Positions 8,076-12,663 of a DNA stretch of 12,663 nucleotides are shown here, piece by piece (within the stretch, counting starts at the first letter, position 1; the number at the start of each line of letters is the position of its first letter). Origin of the DNA: JBKBXU01 sp046313675 (GTDB lineage: Bacteria; Bacteroidota; Bacteroidia; Cytophagales; Cytophagaceae); assembly GCA_046313675.1 (NCBI GenBank), contig JBKBXU010000119.1, forward strand, positions 1 to 12,663. The letters run 5' to 3'. The notes beneath the pieces were generated by a model, which was not told the DNA's origin, searched no databases, and saw only the letters and a program-made list of their open reading frames with translations. A program made the translations under genes and the position numbers.

Positions 8076-8818
8076 TCGTCCGAACCATATATATTGTACT
8101 TATCCTCTTGCTTTTGGCAATGGATTATTTCTTTGTCTCTATACCATTCACCTATTACCTGTTACCCACAGCAGCTTTTCTGGTTATACTATTTTTTGGA
8201 TCTGCGGACATCAAACTCAATTTCTTTATCCGATCCATTAATTCTTTTAAGACAACGGAAAAGACCATAGCTTTAACATTTGATGATGGCCCATCCAAAC
8301 ACAACACCCCTCCTATTCTTGATCTTTTAGATAAATATGGGGCAAAAGCAACTTTCTTCTGCATAGGAAATAAAGTAGAGCAAAACCCTGAGATTGCGAG
8401 AGAAATAGTAAAAAAAGGGCATTTGATTGGAAATCATTCCTATTCCCACAGTAATTTTTTCTCTTTATTTGGAAAAAAAAGTATAATCAGGGAAATTAGA
8501 AAAACAAACCAGGCAATTACAGACGCTACAGGGGAAAAGTGTAAGATTTTCCGCCCCCCCTTTGGTGTGACAAATCCATCCATTGCCAAAGCAATAAAAC
8601 AATGTGGAATGAAAGTATTGGGCTGGAATATTCGTTCTTTTGATACGACCATTAAAAATCCCGAAAAAGTAGCCAAAAGGGTACTAAAAAAAATAAAACC
8701 GGGAGCGATTCTATTGCTACACGATGACCGGCCGGATACGGCAAAAACTTTGGAAGCAATTTTGCTATATACCAAAGAACATAACTATACATGTGTATTT
8801 GTTCCTGATTTAAATTAA
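8060..8818 (+). CDS. Polysaccharide deacetylase family protein (NodB domain), membrane-anchored
   Basis: Carbohydrate esterase family 4-like protein, 252 residues. Two hydrophobic segments at about residues 4-24 and 30-48 anchor it in the inner membrane. The NodB motifs are all visible: TFDDGPS (Asp75, Asp76), the metal-binding NHSYSH (His126, His130), RPPFG (Arg165), GWNIRSFD (Trp189) and LLLHDD (His221, Asp222). It should be an active metal-dependent deacetylase removing an N-acetyl (or O-acetyl) group, probably on the periplasmic face. The substrate is unknown: it could act on a sugar added to the lipid by the glycosyltransferase of this operon, or on an acyl intermediate. It overlaps the chain-length factor gene by 16 bases and is followed 3 bases later by the LolA-like gene, so it is clearly an operon member. 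Confidence 0.92.
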   Translation: MSAFIIVRTIYIVLILLLLAMDYFFVSIPFTYYLLPTAAFLVILFFGSADIKLNFFIRSINSFKTTEKTIALTFDDGPSKHNTPPILDLLDKYGAKATFFCIGNKVEQNPEIAREIVKKGHLIGNHSYSHSNFFSLFGKKSIIREIRKTNQAITDATGEKCKIFRPPFGVTNPSIAKAIKQCGMKVLGWNIRSFDTTIKNPEKVAKRVLKKIKPGAILLLHDDRPDTAKTLEAILLYTKEHNYTCVFVPDLN

Positions 8819-8821
8819 TAT

Positions 8822-9454
8822 ATGCGCACATTTATCATAGTATTCTCCATGCTTCTTTTATGTTCGTTCTCAACAGAGAATGATCCTTTTACCTCCATGA
8901 AAGACGTGGCCGCTTTTAAGGCCGGAATAACTAAAATGGCTGCAAGCACAAACACTATTAAAGCTTCCTTTAAGCAGGAAAAATACCTCTCCATTCTTTC
9001 AAATAAAATAAATTCGAGAGGTACGATGCTGTTTAAAAAAGAGAATCAATTAAGGTGGGAATACAATGATCCTTTTCAGTATATAATTATATTGAACGGG
9101 AAGCAGATAATCGTAAAAGATCAGGGAAAGGTAAATTCTATGGACATTGCCGGAAGCCAGACCTTTAAGCAGATCAATGAATTACTTATCAATAGCGTAC
9201 AGGGAAATATTCTGGATGAAAGTAAATTCTCTATTGAATATCTTGAGGGAAAGGAAACGTTCCTTACCAGGTTAACCCCAAAAGAAGAACAATTGAAGAA
9301 ATACTTAAATGAAATAGAAGTTTACTTTGACCGTCAGGACTTTTCAGTATCTAAAGTCAAGCTTATTGAAAACGAGGGAGATTATACACTTATAAGTTTC
9401 TTCAACAAAAAAATGAATGAGCCTATATCGGATGAGAATTTTTCTGTTAAATAA
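8822..9454 (+). CDS. LolA-like outer-membrane lipoprotein carrier family protein
   Basis: Predicted periplasmic protein of 210 residues with an N-terminal signal peptide (basic Arg2, hydrophobic core to about residue 15, cleavage near the STEND segment). The mature part has LolA-like features: an early ASFKQEKYLSIL strand, a strand with SRGTMLFKKENQLRWEYNDPFQYIIILNGKQIIVKD, and later EVYFDRQDFSVSKVKLIENEGDYTLISF. LolA forms an open beta-barrel that carries lipidated proteins across the periplasm. In aryl-polyene clusters a LolA-like member is standard and is thought to carry the polyene lipid to the outer membrane instead. The following lipoprotein gene starts inside its 3' end, supporting a shared export task. 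Confidence 0.85.
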   Translation: MRTFIIVFSMLLLCSFSTENDPFTSMKDVAAFKAGITKMAASTNTIKASFKQEKYLSILSNKINSRGTMLFKKENQLRWEYNDPFQYIIILNGKQIIVKDQGKVNSMDIAGSQTFKQINELLINSVQGNILDESKFSIEYLEGKETFLTRLTPKEEQLKKYLNEIEVYFDRQDFSVSKVKLIENEGDYTLISFFNKKMNEPISDENFSVK

Positions 9455-10070
9455 GGTCCTATTCATCGTTTCTCTTGCCTTAGGAGTAAGCTCCTGCATC
9501 TCAGGAAAACAAAAAAATATAGATATTCCCAAACCCTATATTACTCATGCAACAAACGGCCTGATTTACGATGCTACTTTTCAATATAAAGATTTCCAGG
9601 CAAGCGGATTATTGGTCTTAAAACAGATAGAGAAATCCACCTATCACGTAGTACTTCTTTCAAAATTTGGACCGTCCATTATGGAATTCAAAATGAACGA
9701 AAAAGGCATTACCTGGATAAAATCCATGGAAAAGATGGATAAAAAGGTAGTGGAAAAGATAATTGAAAGAGATTTTAGGATGATATTACTAACAATGCTG
9801 GAAGACCCTAAAAAGGTAAAAGAAATAAACCGTAATAAAGAACACCTATATTATAAAGTAAAAAAAAGCCTGAAAGTAAAAGCCAAGATAGATCCTGAAG
9901 CACAAAGGGTTTTATATGCAGAAAATAAATCTCATTTGAATATATTTAAAACAAAAGCCACTTTTACATATGGCGACCATGAAATACCAGAAAACATTAC
10001 ATTGGATCACAGCCATTTGAAAGTAAACATTAATTTAAACCTCCTTAAGATCAACAATGCTGAAAGATAG
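9417..10070 (+). CDS. Putative outer-membrane lipoprotein, LolB-like role possible
   Basis: Lipoprotein of unrecognised family. The signal sequence has a hydrophobic core (VLFIVSLALGVSSC) ending in a lipobox; Cys27 (Cys22 from the alternative ATG at 9432) would be lipidated. The mature part is rich in beta strands and Lys, with ASGLLVLKQIEKSTYHVVLLSKFG resembling the LolB/DUF3261-type fold by eye. Two ATG starts are possible, 9417 and 9432; both give a signal peptide, and the sequence does not decide between them. It overlaps the LolA-like gene by 38 bases from ATG 9417, and the dehydratase gene starts 14 bases before its end. Its place beside LolA suggests it receives or inserts the product at the outer membrane. 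Function is inferred from position only. Confidence 0.7.
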   Translation: MSLYRMRIFLLNKVLFIVSLALGVSSCISGKQKNIDIPKPYITHATNGLIYDATFQYKDFQASGLLVLKQIEKSTYHVVLLSKFGPSIMEFKMNEKGITWIKSMEKMDKKVVEKIIERDFRMILLTMLEDPKKVKEINRNKEHLYYKVKKSLKVKAKIDPEAQRVLYAENKSHLNIFKTKATFTYGDHEIPENITLDHSHLKVNINLNLLKINNAER

Positions 10071-10428
10071 TTTGTATTCTATTTTATCTCTAAAAGATGA
10101 AGGCAACGGAACATACATTGCGGATATAACCGTAAATGCAGACCATTCCATATTTGATGGGCATTTTCCCGGACAACCTGTACTACCCGGTGTTTGCCAG
10201 ATAGAAATGGTAAAGGAACTGTTAATGGAAATAAAGAAGCAGTCATGCAGGTTGCTTAGTGCAGGAACCATAAAATTTCTAAAAGTTGTAGATCCAAACC
10301 AGGATTCCAATATCCAATTTAAATTGGACATTCATGAAGAAGAGAAAAACCTAAAGGTAACTATTGAGTCGACCCTTAAGGATGGTTCTCCCAATTTTAA
10401 ATTAAAAGGAAATTTCGCTTTAACTTAA
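10057..10428 (+). CDS. FabZ-type 3-hydroxyacyl-ACP dehydratase, catalytic residues present
   Basis: Small single hotdog-domain dehydratase of 123 residues. The canonical motif FDGHFPGQPVLPGVCQIE is present, with His36 and Glu50 as the catalytic pair. It would remove water from the 3-hydroxyacyl-ACP to give the trans double bond; with no enoyl reductase in the window, repeated rounds would leave a conjugated polyene. It is shorter than housekeeping FabZ (about 150 residues) because the N-terminal helix region is reduced. It starts 14 bases before the lipoprotein stop and ends 4 bases before the glycosyltransferase. Unlike the dehydratase-like gene at 2923, its active site is intact, so it is the best candidate for the working dehydratase. 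Confidence 0.92.
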   Translation: MLKDSLYSILSLKDEGNGTYIADITVNADHSIFDGHFPGQPVLPGVCQIEMVKELLMEIKKQSCRLLSAGTIKFLKVVDPNQDSNIQFKLDIHEEEKNLKVTIESTLKDGSPNFKLKGNFALT

Positions 10429-10432
10429 AACA

Positions 10433-11635
10433 ATGTCTGTAATAGACCGATTCAGGAAAAACAATTGCTGCGTTATTATTCCAACTTATAATAACCAGGG
10501 CACTTTAAAAACAGTACTCGAAGAAGTGCTGCATTTTACAGATGCTGTCATTGTAATAAACGATGGAGCCACAGACAAAACCCCTGAAATACTTGAAGAT
10601 TATAAAAATAGAGCAACAATTTATACCCATCAAACCAACCTTGGAAAAGGAAGGGCATTGCAAAACGGTTTTAAAATAGCCCTCGAAAAAGGTTATGATT
10701 TTGCTATTAGCATTGACAGCGATGGGCAACATTTTGCTTCGGACCTGCCTTTATTTCTGGATGAATTGGAGAAAGAGCCAAAATCCTTAGTAATCGGTGC
10801 CAGAAATATGACCCAGGAAAACGTGCCAGGGAAAAGTAGCTTTGGTAATAAATTTTCAAACTTCTGGTTTCAGGTTGAAACAGGAATAAAAATGGAGGAT
10901 ACCCAATCCGGATTCCGCCTGTACCCAATCAGGGATATGCAAAACCTTTCTTTTGTAACGAACAAGTTTGAATTTGAAGTTGAAGTAATAGTTAAGGCTG
11001 CATGGAAAGGCATTCCGGTCAAAAACATTCCCATTAAAGTCCATTATGAACCAGGACAAAAGAGAATCTCCCACTTCCGGCCCTTCAAAGATTTTAGCAG
11101 AATAAGTGTATTGAACACCTATCTGGTCACCCTGGCCCTATTATACTACATTCCCAAAAGATTCTTCAAATCACTGACCAGGGAAAACATACGTAATTTT
11201 ATAAGAAATAACTTCTTTGATCCAAACGAATCCCCCCACCTGAAAGCATTTTCCATTGGCTTCGGAATATTTATGGGCATTTTCCCTATTTGGGGCTACC
11301 AGTTACTAGTGGGCATCACCTTAGCCCATCTGATGAAACTTAATAAAGCCTTATTTGTGCTTGCCGCCCATATAAGCATCCCTCCGATGATACCATTTAT
11401 CATCTACGGCAGCTATAAAATTGGTGGGTTAATTGTCACGGATCCACAAAACAACCTATTGTTTACCCAAGGATTATCCTTTGAAAATATTAAGGATAAC
11501 CTTTTACAGTATGCCGTCGGGGCGGTGGCCCTTTCCTTTATGGCAGGAATAGCTGGTGGGGGATTATCCTATCTTTATTTAATTTCCAGAAGAAAAGCAA
11601 CAGATCCTATTTCGGAGCTAAAGCCAGAATCCTAG
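10433..11635 (+). CDS. Family 2 glycosyltransferase fused to DUF2062 membrane domain
   Basis: Two-domain protein of 400 residues. The N-terminal GT2 domain (about 10-235) has CVIIPTYNN, the VINDGATDKT nucleotide-binding segment, NLGKGRALQNGF, the DxD metal site as D95-S-D97 and DTQSGFR (156-162), resembling dolichyl-phosphate mannosyltransferase and related enzymes that use a nucleotide sugar and a lipid acceptor. The C-terminal part (about 258-386) is DUF2062, with FDPNESPHLKAFSIGFGIFMGIFPIWGYQ and three hydrophobic segments near 275-302, 309-335 and 359-384. It probably transfers a sugar, or primes a lipid-linked sugar, at the inner membrane. It is the last gene of the operon, 4 bases after the dehydratase. 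The sugar and acceptor are unknown; the deacetylase upstream could act on the same sugar. Confidence 0.92.
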   Translation: MSVIDRFRKNNCCVIIPTYNNQGTLKTVLEEVLHFTDAVIVINDGATDKTPEILEDYKNRATIYTHQTNLGKGRALQNGFKIALEKGYDFAISIDSDGQHFASDLPLFLDELEKEPKSLVIGARNMTQENVPGKSSFGNKFSNFWFQVETGIKMEDTQSGFRLYPIRDMQNLSFVTNKFEFEVEVIVKAAWKGIPVKNIPIKVHYEPGQKRISHFRPFKDFSRISVLNTYLVTLALLYYIPKRFFKSLTRENIRNFIRNNFFDPNESPHLKAFSIGFGIFMGIFPIWGYQLLVGITLAHLMKLNKALFVLAAHISIPPMIPFIIYGSYKIGGLIVTDPQNNLLFTQGLSFENIKDNLLQYAVGAVALSFMAGIAGGGLSYLYLISRRKATDPISELKPES

Positions 11636-11647
11636 GTAAGAATTTGG

Positions 11648-11692
11648 GTTATTAGGAGGTGGGTTATTGAGTTATTAGGGAAATAGGTTATT
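11648..11692. repeat. Short direct repeats of GTTATT
   Basis: Four copies of GTTATT begin at 11648, 11663, 11671 and 11687, each followed or preceded by G-rich spacers, with spacings of 15, 8 and 16 bases, near multiples of eight. They lie directly after the glycosyltransferase stop, in a 390-base gap with no gene of its own, and run into the palindromic repeat. It looks like a decayed short tandem repeat. I see no protein-binding role. Confidence 0.55.
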
Positions 11693-11730
11693 TCCTCCGC
11701 TTCAGATACTCTCCTTAGAGGACTCTGAAG
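11692..11730. repeat. Palindromic repeat, copy 1 (imperfect hairpin)
   Basis: A 39-base element matching 12582-12620 at 35 of 39 positions. It consists of TTCCTCCG followed by a 10-base inverted repeat, arms 11700-11709 and 11721-11730 around an 11-base loop; two pairs in this copy are mismatched. Compared with copy 2, the second base pair changed on both arms (T-A here, C-G there), so pairing is preserved. It lies about 60 bases after the polyene operon and could also act as a weak transcription stop, though no T run follows. The repeat family is not known to me. Confidence 0.8.
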
Positions 11731-11780
11731 GATGATGAAACGAATTTCTAAGGCACTATCTAAACATGTAGGACAAAATC

Positions 11781-11808
11781 CCCAGAGTTCCCCTTGAGAG
11801 ACTTTGGA
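11781..11808. repeat. Degenerate third copy of the palindromic repeat
   Basis: CCCAGAGTTCCCCTTGAGAG and the bases after it follow the plan of the flanking repeats: a CAGAGT arm, a CTCCTTAGAG-like centre and a GACTTTGG arm. The arms can still pair through G-T pairs and one mismatch. It carries more substitutions than the other two copies. It sits between copy 1 and the decayed antitoxin. The match is by eye and could be partly chance. Confidence 0.45.
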
Positions 11809-11822
11809 GCTATGCACTCCAA
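11804..11822. repeat. Short perfect inverted repeat
   Basis: TTGGAG (11804-11809) and CTCCAA (11817-11822) form a perfect 6-base stem with a 7-base loop. It overlaps the end of the degenerate repeat and lies some 65 bases before the decayed antitoxin. No T run follows, so a terminator is unlikely. It might be an operator or a chance hairpin. Confidence 0.35.
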
Positions 11823-11888
11823 TCCTTAATTTGAAGAAATGAAGCAATTTAGTTATATTTATTGTTAGCAAGTAAAAGGATAAGCATT

Positions 11889-12015
11889 ATGAACCTTCAA
11901 TACATAACCGATAGCAACGGGCAAACACCGGGGTTTTTATTCCTATTCAGGAATGGAACGACCTTATTTACTTTACTGAATGCTTTTTTGTTAAAATGCG
12001 ATATTCAAAAAAACT
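11889..12015 (+). pseudogene. Decayed antitoxin-like gene (frameshifted remnant)
   Basis: From ATG 11889 the reading frame gives MNLQYITDSNGQTPG, which closely resembles the start of the intact antitoxin downstream (MKTQFITDDHGNKLA). The next part of the family pattern, VFIPIQEWNDL, is found only after moving one frame at about 11931-11933, where a run of four G bases appears to have lost one; the intact gene has AVILPIKDYQK at this place. Beyond EWNDL the reading no longer resembles an antitoxin and ends at a TAA at 12014. There is no toxin gene left for it. It looks like the residue of an older, related antitoxin displaced or copied before the present pair. The remainder of the 390-base gap (11636-12025) holds only the repeats listed separately. 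Confidence 0.55.
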
Positions 12016-12025
12016 TTATTAAGTC

Positions 12026-12220
12026 ATGAAAACTCAATTTATAACCGACGATCATGGCAATAAACTGGCCGTGATACTACCCATAAAAGATTATCAAAAA
12101 ATGCTGGATGATCTTGAGGATATTGAGGATATTAAGCTTTACGATGAGGTAAAAGCAAGAAAAGAAGAAACACTTCCTTTCAGTGAATACCTTAAAAAGC
12201 GAAAGAAAAAAGATGCCTGA
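12026..12220 (+). CDS. Type II antitoxin, RelB/Phd-like
   Basis: Protein of 64 residues placed directly before a RelE-type toxin. The N-terminal half (MKTQFITDDHGNKLAVILPIKDYQKML) resembles the short DNA-binding or dimerisation segment of Phd/RelB-like antitoxins, and the acidic, then basic C-terminal part (LEDIEDIKLYDEVKARKEE, then a KKRKKK tail) fits the flexible toxin-binding region. It would neutralise the toxin and probably repress its own promoter. Its 3' end overlaps the toxin start at 12213 by 8 bases, the usual coupling. The exact antitoxin family cannot be fixed by eye. Confidence 0.85.
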   Translation: MKTQFITDDHGNKLAVILPIKDYQKMLDDLEDIEDIKLYDEVKARKEETLPFSEYLKKRKKKDA

Positions 12221-12470
12221 ATATAAGCTGGTCATTACTAAGACTGCCCAAAAGCAGCTTAACAAACTGCCTGACAACATTGCAGAACCTCTAATTGAAG
12301 CTATACAAGGTCTTGCTTTTGACCCACGACCTCATGGATGCAAAAAACTCAAAGGGAGGGACGGTTACCGCATCCGCAAAGGCACTTACAGAATTATCTA
12401 TGATGTGTGCGACAATATCCTAACCGTTGAAGTCATTGCTCTGGGGCATAGAAAGGATATTTATGAGTGA
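12213..12470 (+). CDS. RelE/ParE-family toxin
   Basis: Toxin of 85 residues, the normal RelE size. It begins MPEYKLVITKTAQKQLNKLP, the standard RelE N-terminus, and has DPRPHGCKKLKGRDGYRIRKGTYRIIYDV (Arg53, Arg55 and Arg60 in the basic active-site stretch) and the C-terminal GHRKDIYE. RelE proteins cut mRNA at the ribosome; some relatives instead poison gyrase. The ATG at 12213 is chosen over the in-frame GTG at 12183 because it gives the standard family start and an 8-base overlap with the antitoxin. The pair lies between repeat copies and next to a decayed antitoxin, typical of an accessory locus. Confidence 0.93.
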   Translation: MPEYKLVITKTAQKQLNKLPDNIAEPLIEAIQGLAFDPRPHGCKKLKGRDGYRIRKGTYRIIYDVCDNILTVEVIALGHRKDIYE

Positions 12471-12517
12471 TAGCCAACCCGTCTCGCGCGAAGTTACTAA
12501 ACGATCAACTGTTTGAT

Positions 12518-12569
12518 AAAAAATAAAAAACTGGCGCGATGCTTTTAGCTCGTGCCTTTTTTATTTTTT
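12518..12569. terminator. Strong symmetric transcription terminator after the toxin-antitoxin pair
   Basis: GGCGCGA (12533-12539) pairs with TCGTGCC (12550-12556), including one G-T pair; inside, GCT and AGC close a TTT loop with one unpaired T. The stem is followed by T6-A-T6 and preceded by the exact complement A6-T-A6, so the element can work on both strands and stops transcription from the toxin side. It lies 48 bases after the toxin stop. Confidence 0.88.
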
Positions 12570-12581
12570 GCAGAATGTTGG

Positions 12582-12620
12582 TTCCTCCGCCTCAGAGTCT
12601 CTCCTTAGAGGACTCTGAGG
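12582..12620. repeat. Palindromic repeat, copy 2 (perfect hairpin)
   Basis: Second copy of the element at 11692-11730. Its arms CCTCAGAGTC (12590-12599) and GACTCTGAGG (12611-12620) are perfectly complementary around an 11-base loop containing CTCCTTAGAG. The resemblance to copy 1 continues a little into the following GGATAATG / GGATGATG if a one-base gap is allowed. It lies just beyond the terminator, so copies 1 and 2 frame the toxin-antitoxin region. The last 40 bases of the window hold nothing I can identify. Confidence 0.85.
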
Positions 12621-12663
12621 ATAATGTATCCTATAAATTAAAATAAAAAACTACTTTTGAGAA

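Noticed and set aside
11632..11871. Minus-strand open frame of 79 codons in the gap after the operon
   Set aside because: It runs through the palindromic repeats, its sequence is explained by them, and it resembles no protein known to me.
11636..12025. CRISPR array or tRNA in the gap
   Set aside because: The repeats are few, unequally spaced and internally palindromic, with no regular spacers; no cloverleaf or TTCGA-type loop arrangement is visible.
12183..12212. Upstream GTG start for the toxin
   Set aside because: The extra ten residues lie inside the antitoxin and are not part of the RelE family; ATG 12213 gives the standard N-terminus.

Overview
The window is AT-rich bacterial DNA in which every convincing gene reads on the + strand. 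Gene content and order point to a Bacteroidota genome (Flavobacteriia/Cytophagia-like): A-rich leaders instead of strong Shine-Dalgarno sites, several apparent TTG starts, and a glycosyltransferase fused to DUF2062 inside a polyene cluster. I cannot name the genus.

Positions 1-11635 hold most of an aryl-polyene/flexirubin-type pigment lipid cluster, entering from the left edge in the middle of a ketoreductase gene. Sixteen genes follow with almost no spacing, many overlapping by 8-26 bases, so this is very likely one translationally coupled operon. The order is ketoreductase (cut by the window edge), ketosynthase, ACP, LpxL-type acyltransferase, hotdog dehydratase without the usual His, 4HBT thioesterase, ketosynthase, truncated inactive ketosynthase-like protein, second ACP, third ketosynthase, chain-length-factor-like inactive ketosynthase, membrane-anchored polysaccharide deacetylase, LolA-like carrier, lipoprotein, canonical FabZ-type dehydratase, and GT2-DUF2062 fusion.

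Together these suggest an iterative, discrete (type II fatty-acid/PKS-like) system. The ketosynthases extend an ACP-bound chain, the ketoreductase and dehydratases leave each new unit as a double bond because no enoyl reductase is present, and the LpxL-like protein and glycosyltransferase attach or decorate the product in the membrane. The LolA-like protein and lipoprotein would help carry it to the outer membrane. The aryl starter-forming enzymes, AMP-ligase, methyltransferase and MMPL exporter usually found in such clusters are not in this window and may lie to the left.

Positions 11636-12663 are different: an accessory patch with a RelE-type toxin-antitoxin pair (12026-12470), a decayed antitoxin relative just upstream (from 11889), and imperfect palindromic repeats on both sides (11692-11730 and 12582-12620, plus a degenerate third at 11781-11808). 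A strong symmetric terminator (12518-12569) closes the toxin-antitoxin unit. The main biosynthetic system belongs to a known class. The less explained parts are the two catalytically dead ketosynthase-like proteins, the His-less dehydratase, the deacetylase, and the repeat-flanked toxin-antitoxin island.
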